Assembly: GCA_964652565.1 (NCBI GenBank)
Contig: CAZZEC010000058.1
Coordinates: 1-32,527 of the forward strand
Source of the DNA: JBCCTX01 sp964652565
GTDB taxonomy: Bacteria; Bacteroidota; Bacteroidia; J057
Direction: 5' to 3'
Length of the DNA stretch: 32,527 nucleotides
Below the pieces are notes generated by a model. The model searched no databases. It was given only the letters and a program-made list of their open reading frames with translations, and was not told the DNA's origin. Numbering within the stretch: the stretch's first letter is position 1; every line of letters starts with the position of its first letter. A program made the translations under genes and the position numbers. This document shows, piece by piece, positions 1-8,385 of this stretch.

Positions 1-1697
1 GTGTTGACAATCTTGAAGAAGGTATAAGCCAGATTCATTGGAATTCAATTTTTGGATCGGATATCTTTGAAATTGACCTAAGGGTGCTCGGAGAAGATCA
101 GTGGTCCACATTAACTACCTCTAATACAGTACTTTTGCTGGATACATTAGGCTCGTGTGTCGAATACGAATTGAGAATACGCACTATCTGCGACACACTC
201 ATAGGAGAATATTCTGATATATTTACCTTTAGAACATTGGATTGCGGATTATGTGTTGAAGGTGATTATTGTGAAATACAAGGAGAGAATATAATCAGTG
301 TAAATGGCATCGAATGGATTGATCGCATTAAAATCGGTCCACTGGAAAATGCAAGTGGAAATAACGAGGGCTATGGTAGTTTCCTTTTTGACGAACAACC
401 TGTTCTTACTGCCGGTATACCCTACGCTATCGAACTCTCACCTGGATTTTCTCAAGATGAATTCGAAGAATACTGGCTCATTTGGATAGATTTAAACAGG
501 AATGGAACCTTTGACGAACCAGAAGAAATTGTGTTTGATCCAGGAGGAACGAGTGCACAACCCATCCTTGATACAATGATTATTCCCTTTGATATTGAAG
601 AAGGTGATACTCGATTAAGAATAGCTATGCAATTCCAATCACCTCCCCCCGTATGTGGATCCTTTTTAAATGGTGAAGCTGAGGATTATTGTATAGTATT
701 GCAAATTGACTCAACACTATGCCTCCCTCCTAATGATTGGGAAGTGGTAGAAACAGAAGAACAAAATGCTTCCATTGAAATACGTTCCTCCTTCAATGCC
801 CAGGAATATTTAGCCAGATTTAAGCCCCTGGATTCTGATATCTGGCAAACAGAGACATTTTCTGCCAGAGAATCTACTTTCTCTCTCATTTCACTAATTC
901 CATGTACAGGATATGACATTCAAATAGCAACTATTTGTGAAGGAGATACGAGTGCCTTTAGTAGCTCGCAGAGGTTTTTAACAAAAGGTTGCGGAGCCTG
1001 TACAGATATTACATACTGTGAAGTGGAAGGATTAAGTTCCAGAGATGAGTGGATAGAAGAAGTTGAGATTGGTGAAAGGACTTTTACAAGTGGAAATAAT
1101 GATGGATATGGTGACTTAAGATTTGCCCAAATAACGCTGAATCCTTCCAGGTCTTACCCATTTACCTTAAGGCCGGGATTTAATGTTGAACCCTTTGCGG
1201 AACATTGGAGCATCTGGATCGATTGGAATCAAAATGGGGATTTTGCAGATCAGGGTGAGCAAGTTTTTTCTACTTCCTCTCCTACTATTCGACCAGTCTC
1301 AGACACCTTAGCGATACCCGAAAATGCTTTGTTAGGTACTACCAGAATGCGTATTGCCATGCAATTTGGAGATAGCCCCATTACATGTCAAGATGTAGAG
1401 TTTGGTGAAATTGAGGATTACTGTATACAAATTACCAATTTAACTTCTAATGATGTACTCATAAATGAAAGGGTGAATATTTACCCCAACCCATTTACAG
1501 ATGTACTAAAGATAGATGTTAAAGATAGAATAGATAAAATTACGATATCAGATGTATTAGGAAATGTAGTATTCCGTGCATTTCCAGCAATACAAGGCCC
1601 CACAGATATTCCTACAATGCTTTGGCCTGCTGGAACTTACATAATAAAAGTCAATACATCTGCAGGAGTAGTAATAAAGAAGGGTGTCAAGTACTAG
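1..1697 (+). CDS. T9SS-exported FnIII/GEVED surface protein (5' end outside window)
   Basis: The reading frame is open from base 3 with no start, so the N-terminus and signal peptide lie upstream; 564 residues are visible. Order (window residues): an FnIII-like domain (about 1-80), a GEVED domain (about 83-230, ending in GEAEDYCI), a second FnIII-like domain (about 240-330), a second GEVED domain (about 335-475, with IWIDWNQNGDF and GEIEDYCI), then a type A T9SS sorting tail of about 78 residues starting VNIYPNPF and ending IKKGVKY. Aspartate-rich WIDxNxNGxF stretches suggest calcium binding (inference). Such proteins are exported by T9SS and anchored on or released from the cell surface, often as adhesins or carriers of an N-terminal enzyme. 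Any enzyme domain would be upstream, so the specific role cannot be judged. It is convergent with the next gene, with only 8 bp between them. Confidence 0.9.
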   Translation, partial: VDNLEEGISQIHWNSIFGSDIFEIDLRVLGEDQWSTLTTSNTVLLLDTLGSCVEYELRIRTICDTLIGEYSDIFTFRTLDCGLCVEGDYCEIQGENIISVNGIEWIDRIKIGPLENASGNNEGYGSFLFDEQPVLTAGIPYAIELSPGFSQDEFEEYWLIWIDLNRNGTFDEPEEIVFDPGGTSAQPILDTMIIPFDIEEGDTRLRIAMQFQSPPPVCGSFLNGEAEDYCIVLQIDSTLCLPPNDWEVVETEEQNASIEIRSSFNAQEYLARFKPLDSDIWQTETFSARESTFSLISLIPCTGYDIQIATICEGDTSAFSSSQRFLTKGCGACTDITYCEVEGLSSRDEWIEEVEIGERTFTSGNNDGYGDLRFAQITLNPSRSYPFTLRPGFNVEPFAEHWSIWIDWNQNGDFADQGEQVFSTSSPTIRPVSDTLAIPENALLGTTRMRIAMQFGDSPITCQDVEFGEIEDYCIQITNLTSNDVLINERVNIYPNPFTDVLKIDVKDRIDKITISDVLGNVVFRAFPAIQGPTDIPTMLWPAGTYIIKVNTSAGVVIKKGVKY

Positions 1698-1705
1698 GAA
1701 GAGTG

Positions 1706-2491
1706 TTAAAAATTTTCAAATACACCTAGTCCAAAAAGACTGAAATCGTATTTCACTGGATCTGTTGGACAAAATTGTCTCAGCCTGTCAGTCAATTGGC
1801 AGGCTGCCTTCCAGTCATTTTGTTTCCTGGTGATCAAGCCCAATTTTCTTGATACATTTCCCGTGTGTACATCTAAGGGACATATAAGTTGACACATATG
1901 AATGCCATGCCAAAGCCCAAAATCCACTCCCTGGTAGTCCTTTCTCACCATCCACCTCAAAAACATATTGATCCTTTTTGCAGCAGATCCTCTGGCTGGA
2001 TTAGCAATATGTTTGTATGTCCTTTGGGGTATAATGTGTTCCTGGAGTAAAATATACCTAGCATGCAGAATTCCACTGTAAACATTGTTGGCATAAGCTG
2101 TAATAGAATCCGAAAAAATGCGTTCCAACCCACCATGGTTTTCATATACATTTCTCAATGCTTTTAGCAATGCGTTGAAATCTGAACCATTAAACGTCCT
2201 ATGTACAAATGAAGAGGTCTGAGCCAATTCCTTATCACTGGCATACATCACAAATTCGTAGGGTTTCATATCTATCAATGCCATCATCTTCATCCCGTTT
2301 TCTACTATCAACACTCTTCTTCCCCATGCAATCAAGGCAGTAAGAAAGGCAGAAATCTCAATATCTTCTTTTCGTGTAAACTGATGAGGTACAAAAATCG
2401 GATCTGTCTCTATAAACGATGGATTATTGTATTGAAGGTATTTGTTTTCCAGTAATTCAAATAATTCTTGGTTTGTGAATCCCTCTGACAT
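1706..2491 (-). CDS. TIGR02757 (DUF2400) family protein
   Basis: 261 residues. It matches the TIGR02757/DUF2400 family typical of Bacteroidota: an N-terminal LLENKYLQYNNPSFIETDP motif, FxTALIAWGRR in the middle, and a C-terminal WHGIHMCQLICPLDVHTGN stretch that is the family's most conserved segment. The biochemical function is not established; the helical fold with a conserved CPLDVHTG motif has been compared with HhH DNA-glycosylase-like proteins, which I treat only as a possibility. No signal peptide or membrane segment, so cytoplasmic. It is the last gene of the minus-strand run and starts 14 bp after the DUF5675 gene, so co-transcription is likely. Start is ATG at 2491; no Shine-Dalgarno sequence, as usual here. 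Confidence 0.88.
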   Translation of the reverse strand: MSEGFTNQELFELLENKYLQYNNPSFIETDPIFVPHQFTRKEDIEISAFLTALIAWGRRVLIVENGMKMMALIDMKPYEFVMYASDKELAQTSSFVHRTFNGSDFNALLKALRNVYENHGGLERIFSDSITAYANNVYSGILHARYILLQEHIIPQRTYKHIANPARGSAAKRINMFLRWMVRKDYQGVDFGLWHGIHMCQLICPLDVHTGNVSRKLGLITRKQNDWKAACQLTDRLRQFCPTDPVKYDFSLFGLGVFENF

Positions 2492-2505
2492 GCAAATAAT
2501 ATGAT

Positions 2506-3108
2506 TTAAGCCTCTCTTATTGACAAAGTTACAATACCTCCTTTTGCAAGATGATCGGCTACTTTGGGATATATTTTTCGATAAGCCTGATCGCTATACC
2601 ATACTTCTCTGGGTTCATCAGTTTGATCTTCTTTTACTGGGAGCTCACCAATCAAAATCGAACCGGGCACATCACTCTCATGGTTACCTTCGTGGATCAA
2701 GGCAAAGGGAAAATCATGAGCCCCTTTCACCCATAGCATACCTCTATGCATAGCTTTATATCTATAATAATATGCAACATTCTTTCCGCCTTCTCTGCGT
2801 AAATTTAGGGAATAACTGCCCATTGGTATTATCTCATCCATATAAGATTTGCGAGAATCTAAGGGCTCAAGAGTAAAACATTCGAAATGACCATTGAGAT
2901 AAAACTTACCCAAAACATCATGTTTGCCCCTATTGTACCTCACAACAACTGCTTCCCATTCTGGTAAATCAGCAGCGTACGTGTCTTCAACATCTTCTGT
3001 AGAGGGTTCTAAGGTGCTTTCTGCTTTTGGTTGAACTTCCTCCTTTGCTGGAGTCTCTTCTGTTTCACCAAAGATGAACCGAAATAGTTTTTTCAGGTAA
3101 TGAGCCAT
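2506..3108 (-). CDS. DUF5675 domain protein
   Basis: 200 residues. Residues 1-50 are a short basic start (MAHYLKKLFRFIFGE) followed by an acidic, Glu/Pro-rich linker. Residues 52-200 carry the DUF5675 fold, recognisable from FTLEPLDSRK, IPMGSYSLNLRREGG, MLWVKGAHDFPFALIHEGN and GSILIGE. DUF5675 is found in phages and in bacterial genomes; its His/Glu-containing core resembles small cell-wall-related domains, but the activity is unproven. No signal peptide is visible. It lies 113 bp downstream of tsaD and 14 bp upstream of the TIGR02757 gene. A weak inverted repeat (GGGATT/AATCCC, near 3178-3208) in the 113-bp spacer could be a tsaD terminator, making DUF5675-TIGR02757 a separate pair. Confidence 0.82.
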   Translation of the reverse strand: MAHYLKKLFRFIFGETEETPAKEEVQPKAESTLEPSTEDVEDTYAADLPEWEAVVVRYNRGKHDVLGKFYLNGHFECFTLEPLDSRKSYMDEIIPMGSYSLNLRREGGKNVAYYYRYKAMHRGMLWVKGAHDFPFALIHEGNHESDVPGSILIGELPVKEDQTDEPREVWYSDQAYRKIYPKVADHLAKGGIVTLSIREA

Positions 3109-3221
3109 GGAACAGGTCTTTTAACACAATATATTCAAAATATTATTTACTCAATCTATAATTCAATAAAATTGAGGGGATTACTTTTGTCTCACCATCA
3201 AAATCCCTGTGATCATCATAG

Positions 3222-4247
3222 TTAATCGGATAATCTATCAGGATACGGACTCACACGGGTATAAGGAATCATTTTCCAATCTGAGGTCATGCCTAATCGC
3301 AGCTTGTGATATCCCACAATCCCTATCATTGCAGCATTATCTGTACAATATTCAAAAGCCGGAATATGAGGAATATATCCATTTTCTTCACACATCTTCA
3401 GAAATTCTCTTCTCAATTCGGAATTTGCAGATACGCCTCCTGCGAGTGCAAGATGCTTAGCTCCAGTATCTTTGGCTGCTTGATTTAGTTTCTCCAGCAA
3501 TATGCTCACAATCCTATGTTGATAACTAGCACTAAGATCAGCAGCGTGTGTAGCCAAAAAATCAGGATCTTTCTTTATCTCATTTTGTATTAAATAAAGT
3601 AAAGAAGTCTTGATCCCGCTAAAACTAAAATCGTATTTGTTCACCTCAGGGGTAGGAAAATTAAACCTGCCTGAATCACCCTGCTGTGCTAATTTATCAA
3701 TTTCAGGACCTCCAGGATAGGATAGATTCATGAGCTTTGCTGCCTTGTCAAAGGCTTCACCTGCTGCATCATCAATAGTTTGTCCTAATATCTCCATATC
3801 TAGATAATCCTTTACCCAAACAAGTTGAGTATGCCCACCAGATACTGTGAGACACAAAAATGGAAAGGTTGGAGGATCAGGCATCATAAAATTGGACATC
3901 ACATGCGCTTCCATATGATTTACACCTATCAGTGGTATGCCTAAAGCCCAGGCATATGCTTTTGCAAAACTTACTCCTACCAACAATGCCCCAAGTAGTC
4001 CCGGCCCCTGAGTTACTGCTACTGCTCCTAAGTCATGTTGTGTGATTCCAGCTTCATGAAGTGCCGCATGTACCACATGAATAATTTGCTGCTGGTGTAA
4101 TCGAGAAGCCAATTCTGGAATCACTCCTCCATATTCCGCGTGTTCTAATTGAGAACTCACTATATTTGAAAGAACACTATCCTCAGAAAATACTGCTGCT
4201 GCTGTCTCATCACAGGAAGTTTCCAAAGCCAGAAGATAATTCCCCAT
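3222..4247 (-). CDS. tsaD: tRNA N6-adenosine threonylcarbamoyltransferase TsaD
   Basis: 341 residues, the normal length for bacterial TsaD (Kae1/Qri7 family, ASKHA fold). It transfers the threonylcarbamoyl group from TC-AMP to A37 of ANN-decoding tRNAs (t6A), working with TsaB and TsaE, which are not in this window. Visible signatures: LALETSCDETAAAV at the N-terminus, VTQGPGLLGALLVG around 78-91, the metal-binding NHMEAHVMS with His111 and His115, TVSGGHTQL, GEAFDKAAKLMNLSYPGGP, the FSFSGIKTSL segment, and LAGGVSANSELR near the C-terminus followed by CTDNAAMIG. Cytoplasmic and normally essential. It starts 17 bp after pyrG and is very likely in the same transcript. Confidence 0.98.
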   Translation of the reverse strand: MGNYLLALETSCDETAAAVFSEDSVLSNIVSSQLEHAEYGGVIPELASRLHQQQIIHVVHAALHEAGITQHDLGAVAVTQGPGLLGALLVGVSFAKAYAWALGIPLIGVNHMEAHVMSNFMMPDPPTFPFLCLTVSGGHTQLVWVKDYLDMEILGQTIDDAAGEAFDKAAKLMNLSYPGGPEIDKLAQQGDSGRFNFPTPEVNKYDFSFSGIKTSLLYLIQNEIKKDPDFLATHAADLSASYQHRIVSILLEKLNQAAKDTGAKHLALAGGVSANSELRREFLKMCEENGYIPHIPAFEYCTDNAAMIGIVGYHKLRLGMTSDWKMIPYTRVSPYPDRLSD

Positions 4248-4264
4248 CTCTTCACTATATAATG

Positions 4265-5911
4265 TTATTGTAAATCCAATACTTTAAGGTTTAGCTTATA
4301 CCTTTGTGCGGCAAGAACGAATTCCTGAAAAAGTGGATGCGGGTTTTCTACTGTACAACTGTATTCTGGGTGAAACTGAGTACCAATAAAAAAAGGATGG
4401 TCGGGCAATTCGATGATTTCCACAAGATCAGTTTCAGGATTTATTCCACTTAACACCATTCCCTGTTCTTCGTATTGTTTCCTATATTCATTGTTGAACT
4501 CATATCTATGTCTATGACGCTCCAGAATGACTGTCTGCTTATATGTCCGTGCTGCGAGAGAGCCATCCTTGATTCTACAAGCATACTGTCCTAACCGCAT
4601 GGTTCCTCCTAACTGAATCACCTCTTTTTGCTCTTCCATAATATCAATAACAGCATGTGGAGTATCTGTTTGAAATTCCGTACTATTACTTTTATCCAGT
4701 CCCAATACATTCCTTCCATATTCAATCACAGCAGCTTGCATTCCCAAACATATCCCCAGAAAGGGAATCAGATTTTTTCTGGCATATTCTACACATATGA
4801 TTTTGCCTTCAAACCCCCTAACGCCAAAACCAGGAGCCACTAGTACTGCATCCAATCCTTTTAGCCAACGACTCACATTTTCGTGGTTGACATCTTCTGA
4901 ATGTATCCACCGGATGTCTACTGATACCTCATTCTCTGCGGCAGCAATCTTTAGCGATTCGGCAATCGACAAATAGGCATCGTGAAGTTCAACGTATTTA
5001 CCTATTAGCCCTATTTCTACTGCATCAGAGGGGTTTTTTAGCCTGGAAATAAAATGTTTCCAGTAAGAGAAATCAGGATCTTGCTTTAGTGGTAATGACA
5101 AATATTTCAGTACAACTTTGTCCAGTTGCTCTTTGCTCAACAGGAAAGGAACATCATAGATGGAAGCTGCATTCATATTTTCGATTACTGCTTCGAGTTT
5201 CACATTGCAAAACTTTGCCACTTTTTTCCTTACGTCTAATGCAAGACTTTGAGATTCAGTTCTACATACCAATATGTCTGGTTGAACTCCTGAGGTAAGC
5301 AGTAATTTTACAGAATGTTGAGTAGGCTTGGTTTTAAGCTCTCCAGTCGCTCCTAAATAGGGAACTAATGTAAGATGTATTACCAGACAATGTTCTTCTC
5401 CAAAATCATATCTGAATTGACGTAGTGCTTCTATATAGGGCAAGGACTCAATATCTCCCACTGTCCCCCCGATTTCAGTGATAATAATATCATAGGGATT
5501 GTCTACCTTCTCATTTAGCAATGAGAATCTGCGAATAATTTCATCCGTAATATGTGGAATTACCTGTACAGTTTTTCCTCCGTACTCGCCATTGCGCTCT
5601 TTTTGTATGACAGTTTCATAGATCCTACCGGTGGTTACATTATTGGCTTGTGTAGTGTGTGCATTCAAAAATCGCTCATAATGTCCCAGATCCAAGTCAG
5701 TTTCAGCCCCATCTATAGTGACGTAGCATTCACCATGCTCATATGGATTGAGGGTTCCAGGGTCTATATTGATGTAGGGATCAAACTTTTGTATAGTTAC
5801 ACGATACCCTCTAAGTTGAAGTAATTTGGCAAGCGAGGCAGCTAAAATACCTTTACCAAGTGATGATGTAACACCTCCTGTTACAAAAATATATTTAGTA
5901 ACTGAACTCAT
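4265..5911 (-). CDS. pyrG: CTP synthase
   Basis: 548 residues (E. coli PyrG has 545). It converts UTP to CTP with ATP and glutamine-derived ammonia, the last step of de novo pyrimidine nucleotide synthesis. Residues 1 to about 270 are the synthetase domain, with FVTGGVTSSLGKG (P-loop), QKFDPYINIDPGTLNPYEHGE and the IEALRQF segment. From about 300 onward is the class I glutamine amidotransferase domain: nucleophile in FLGICLGMQ (Cys388 by my count) and the His/Glu pair in TQFHPEYS (His514, Glu516). All catalytic residues are present. It is 19 bp downstream of a PAP2 gene and 17 bp upstream of tsaD in a compact minus-strand run. Confidence 0.98.
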   Translation of the reverse strand: MSSVTKYIFVTGGVTSSLGKGILAASLAKLLQLRGYRVTIQKFDPYINIDPGTLNPYEHGECYVTIDGAETDLDLGHYERFLNAHTTQANNVTTGRIYETVIQKERNGEYGGKTVQVIPHITDEIIRRFSLLNEKVDNPYDIIITEIGGTVGDIESLPYIEALRQFRYDFGEEHCLVIHLTLVPYLGATGELKTKPTQHSVKLLLTSGVQPDILVCRTESQSLALDVRKKVAKFCNVKLEAVIENMNAASIYDVPFLLSKEQLDKVVLKYLSLPLKQDPDFSYWKHFISRLKNPSDAVEIGLIGKYVELHDAYLSIAESLKIAAAENEVSVDIRWIHSEDVNHENVSRWLKGLDAVLVAPGFGVRGFEGKIICVEYARKNLIPFLGICLGMQAAVIEYGRNVLGLDKSNSTEFQTDTPHAVIDIMEEQKEVIQLGGTMRLGQYACRIKDGSLAARTYKQTVILERHRHRYEFNNEYRKQYEEQGMVLSGINPETDLVEIIELPDHPFFIGTQFHPEYSCTVENPHPLFQEFVLAAQRYKLNLKVLDLQ

Positions 5912-5930
5912 GAATTAAGTTTACACAAAT

Positions 5931-6506
5931 CTACAGGATTTTTTTCCAGATTCTAGGTATTCTGTCATAAAGCATATAAATGCATAAACCCCAGATAATT
6001 CCAATAAGTGCGCCCACAATTACATCTCCTGGGTAATGAACTCCCAGATACACCCTGCTGAAGGCCACTAAACTAGCTGAAAGAAAAAATATCCATGTCC
6101 AAATCCTTTTCCGAAAATAATTACTCAAGAAAGTTGCCATAGCAAAGAAGTTAGCAGCATGAGAAGAGGCAAAACCATAGTATCCTCCACATTTATTATT
6201 TACAGTAGCAACGAAAAACGGAAGATTAGCCTCTAGTCTGCAAGGACGATATCTGCCAACCCAGGGCTTGAGTATGCTAGATGTTGTAAAATCACTTAAT
6301 CCCACAGCGATTAAAATGCCAAGTAATAATCCCAACATGGATTTCCACCCTTTAATTCTATAAGCACTTATCAAAATAACCAGATAGAATGGGATCCAAA
6401 ATGTTTTGGTGCTAATGATAAACATAATATTATCCCAAAAGGGATCCCCAGCCAAATTAAGCCATTGAAACAACAACTTATCTGCCGAATCAATCTGTTC
6501 AATCAT
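5931..6506 (-). CDS. PAP2-family membrane phosphatase (short paralogue)
   Basis: 191 residues with about five hydrophobic segments: an inner-membrane PAP2/type 2 phosphatidic acid phosphatase, the superfamily that includes undecaprenyl-diphosphate and lipid A phosphatases. The three signature blocks are visible: KPWVGRYRP (KX6RP) at about residue 75, ASSHAANFFAMA in place of the usual PSGH block (the catalytic His is kept), and SRVYLGVHYPGD (SRX5HX3D). The substrate cannot be told from sequence; undecaprenyl pyrophosphate or another lipid phosphate is most likely. Its start overlaps the end of the upstream PAP2 gene by 8 bp, so the two are translationally coupled. The overlap and adjacency suggest divergence after tandem duplication. 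Confidence 0.92.
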   Translation of the reverse strand: MIEQIDSADKLLFQWLNLAGDPFWDNIMFIISTKTFWIPFYLVILISAYRIKGWKSMLGLLLGILIAVGLSDFTTSSILKPWVGRYRPCRLEANLPFFVATVNNKCGGYYGFASSHAANFFAMATFLSNYFRKRIWTWIFFLSASLVAFSRVYLGVHYPGDVIVGALIGIIWGLCIYMLYDRIPRIWKKIL

Positions 6507-7263
6507 GAAAGTATACCTGATAAAGGTTATTTATGCTAATCAATATAGCTATGATGATAAATAGATACAACCCTACATTCCATCTGGCATTGCCAACAGT
6601 AGATAGGTTAGTAAAATACTTTTTTAGGGGGGGAAATATAAATTGTAATACAATGAGTGCCAGAAGTACTCCTAATAATGTTCCAGCCAGGATATCACCC
6701 AGAAAGTGGACGCCTATATACACACGAGAATAAGCAATACTCATCATAAAAATACTCAGTAGTATTCCATTGAAATATTTGTTTCTCTCAAAATGATACG
6801 CAATGATGGTGAACATAGCAGCAGCAGCTGCACTATGACCTGAAGGAAAAGAATGACGGGTAAGCTGGTCCAGGCTTATGTAATGTATCTGTTGTATCCC
6901 CTGAAACTCCCGAAGAGGTCTATCCCAATCAGCAAAAACATAATGTTTAAAAATAAATATGCTGAGAGAAACGAACAGCAAAGATACAATCAGGCTAAGT
7001 ACTATACTTTTGTGTTTAGGTAGTACGCATAAAGAAAATACCATACTCACTATTACGCCATCGCCTAAATGCGTATAATGAGGCATAATGACATCCATCC
7101 AGTCAGTATGCATGGAATTGAGAAATAAAAAGCTTCCCTTATACCCCCAAAGTGTCAAAAATATGATGCCTGCAAACCAAATAATACAATAAGAGCCCAA
7201 GAAAAAGGGAATTTTTTGGTGAGGATTAAACATGGTATCAGGATATGCAGATGAGTTTGTCAA
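6499..7263 (-). CDS. PAP2-family membrane phosphatase (long paralogue)
   Basis: 254 residues, about six hydrophobic segments, inner membrane. The second and third PAP2 signatures are canonical: FPSGHSAAAAAMF at about 140 and SRVYIGVHFLGDILAG at about 180. The first block reads KHYVFADWDRP, so the Lys-to-Arg-Pro spacing is eight residues instead of the canonical six, which may alter phosphate coordination or mean that another residue does this job. Expected reaction: dephosphorylation of a lipid (pyro)phosphate. It has a different N-terminus and a longer C-terminal hydrophobic hairpin than its neighbour, so it is probably not redundant. It follows the small lipoprotein by 3 bp and overlaps the next PAP2 gene by 8 bp. 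Confidence 0.92.
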   Translation of the reverse strand: MTNSSAYPDTMFNPHQKIPFFLGSYCIIWFAGIIFLTLWGYKGSFLFLNSMHTDWMDVIMPHYTHLGDGVIVSMVFSLCVLPKHKSIVLSLIVSLLFVSLSIFIFKHYVFADWDRPLREFQGIQQIHYISLDQLTRHSFPSGHSAAAAAMFTIIAYHFERNKYFNGILLSIFMMSIAYSRVYIGVHFLGDILAGTLLGVLLALIVLQFIFPPLKKYFTNLSTVGNARWNVGLYLFIIIAILISINNLYQVYFHD

Positions 7264-7266
7264 GGA

Positions 7267-7770
7267 TTAAAAATCAGAATCATCAAACCAAGAAATAGCT
7301 TGCCATGGGGCACCCGGAGCCTCACGCCTCAATCTAAATCGGGCTCTTCCGTTCCCGTTGAAGGCCACTTCATCATCTTGCTCAATATACAAGTTAAAAC
7401 TACGTGTGATTAATGCTTCAGTCACCAAAGAAGTGTCGAGTTGGATATAAAAGTTCCAATCCAACGTTATGAGCCTAACTGACCGAAAGAGATTATAGGA
7501 AATATTCATCTCAGTAGCTCTGTCCCAACTAATCTCCTGACCTTGTTCAAAATCGTAATAAGTGAATGCAAAATCACTTGCGAATAAGCGGCCGTAGAGC
7601 GTAGTATCTCTTAGTTCATAAGAATTCTTGAAGAGCAGAAAATACCCATCTACCGTAGTTGGATCTCCCAATAGATTTTCATCACCTAGCCCTTCAGCAT
7701 CATAGTTGGGAGCAAATGGATTACAACCCCAACAAAACAATAATCCCAAAATTGCCAATAGCCATTTCAT
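7267..7770 (-). CDS. Small lipoprotein of unknown function
   Basis: 167 residues. Residues 1-16 form a lipoprotein signal (MKWLLAILGLLFCWGC) with Cys16 as the likely lipidated residue. The mature part has a VDGYFLLFKNSYELRDTTLY segment followed by alternating beta-strand-like stretches and an ending rich in aromatic and acidic residues (ISWFDDSDF). The pattern (YFLLFKNSYELRDTTLYGRLFASDFAFTYYD, split here by commas in function: a helical pair and then strands) is reminiscent of NTF2-like/SnoaL-like lipoproteins common in Bacteroidota and Fibrobacteres, but I do not recognise a named family with certainty. It is first in the minus-strand run ending at 1706, 3 bp ahead of a PAP2 gene, so it may act in the same envelope process. 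Confidence 0.75.
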   Translation of the reverse strand: MKWLLAILGLLFCWGCNPFAPNYDAEGLGDENLLGDPTTVDGYFLLFKNSYELRDTTLYGRLFASDFAFTYYDFEQGQEISWDRATEMNISYNLFRSVRLITLDWNFYIQLDTSLVTEALITRSFNLYIEQDDEVAFNGNGRARFRLRREAPGAPWQAISWFDDSDF

Positions 7771-7773
7771 GTA

Positions 7774-7779
7774 CCTCCT
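7774..7779 (-). promoter_or_regulatory. Consensus AGGAGG ribosome binding site
   Basis: Read on the minus strand, AGGAGG lies 3 nt before the ATG at 7770. Full Shine-Dalgarno sequences are rare in Bacteroidota and I see no comparable one before other genes here. The spacing is tighter than ideal, so it could be coincidental; if functional it would raise translation of the lead lipoprotein. Confidence 0.45.
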
Positions 7780-7836
7780 ATTCTTCTATCAAGGTATACA
7801 TGAAAGCGCAAAACTCAAAATAGCGTAAAATTAAAA

Positions 7837-7921
7837 AGGCTGTCCCTGATATATGTAAGATAGCAGAACATTTCAACCTGTTATCTCCATTGGGCAAAGT
7901 GATAATGCGAGGGAACAGCCT
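7837..7921 (-). terminator. Nested inverted repeat downstream of marR (terminator or small structured RNA)
   Basis: Outer arms AGGCTGTCCCT (7837-7847) and AGGGAACAGCCT (7910-7921) are complementary apart from one extra base. A second hairpin sits inside: AGATAGCAG (7858-7866) with CTGTTATCT (7878-7886), one G-T position. Read on the minus strand, the right-hand outer arm is followed by a T-rich tract, fitting termination of marR. The loop is long for a simple terminator, so a small RNA closed by its own ends is the alternative. No match to SRP or 6S RNA consensus was recognised by eye. Confidence 0.4.
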
Positions 7922-7938
7922 ATATAACATGCTGTGTT

Positions 7939-8385
7939 TTAGCTTTCCACCTTACCCAAATTATTTACTATTGCCTGAATGCTATCTGCTTGAGCACTAT
8001 CTGAAATCCTTTCTGCCAGATTAGTGACCTGCTGATTGTATTCATCAAGCATTTTTCTCCCTTTGGAGGTTAGCGTGATCAAGATAGACCTTCTATCTTC
8101 TTTGGAATTCACTCGCTTAACAAGATTTAGCCGCTCGATTTTATCAACCAAACTCGTAAGTGTACTAAACTTGATATTAAAATGTTCACCAACACTTTTC
8201 ATCCGCTGCGGCCCACATTCAGAAATATAAAGTATAATCTCCATCTCTGTCGAAGATATCTTGAATTTTCTTCTCACATCGTTTTGATGATGTCTGAACG
8301 CATCTCGCATCGAAAAGAGTTGCTTTTCCAAAATGGCCATATTGGATACCCCATTGGGTTTCATCGCTCCATTAGACTGTGCCAT
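7939..8385 (-). CDS. MarR-family transcriptional regulator
   Basis: 148 residues. Typical MarR winged helix-turn-helix dimer: helix 1 (LEKQLFSMRDAFRHHQNDVR), DNA-binding block EMEIILYISECGPQRMKSVGEHFNIKFSTLTSLVDKIE (recognition helix around KFSTLTSLVDKI), and the wing with the family's RVNSKEDRRSILITLT signature (DxR), then a C-terminal dimerisation helix. (Segments are described as separate pieces, not as one match.) MarR proteins usually repress their own and neighbouring genes and are released by small aromatic ligands or oxidants. The ligand is unknown. The AT-rich 384-bp upstream region contains palindromes that could be operators. No transporter is adjacent, so the target is unclear; candidates are the downstream lipoprotein-PAP2 run and the CHAT gene upstream. 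Confidence 0.92.
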   Translation of the reverse strand: MAQSNGAMKPNGVSNMAILEKQLFSMRDAFRHHQNDVRRKFKISSTEMEIILYISECGPQRMKSVGEHFNIKFSTLTSLVDKIERLNLVKRVNSKEDRRSILITLTSKGRKMLDEYNQQVTNLAERISDSAQADSIQAIVNNLGKVES

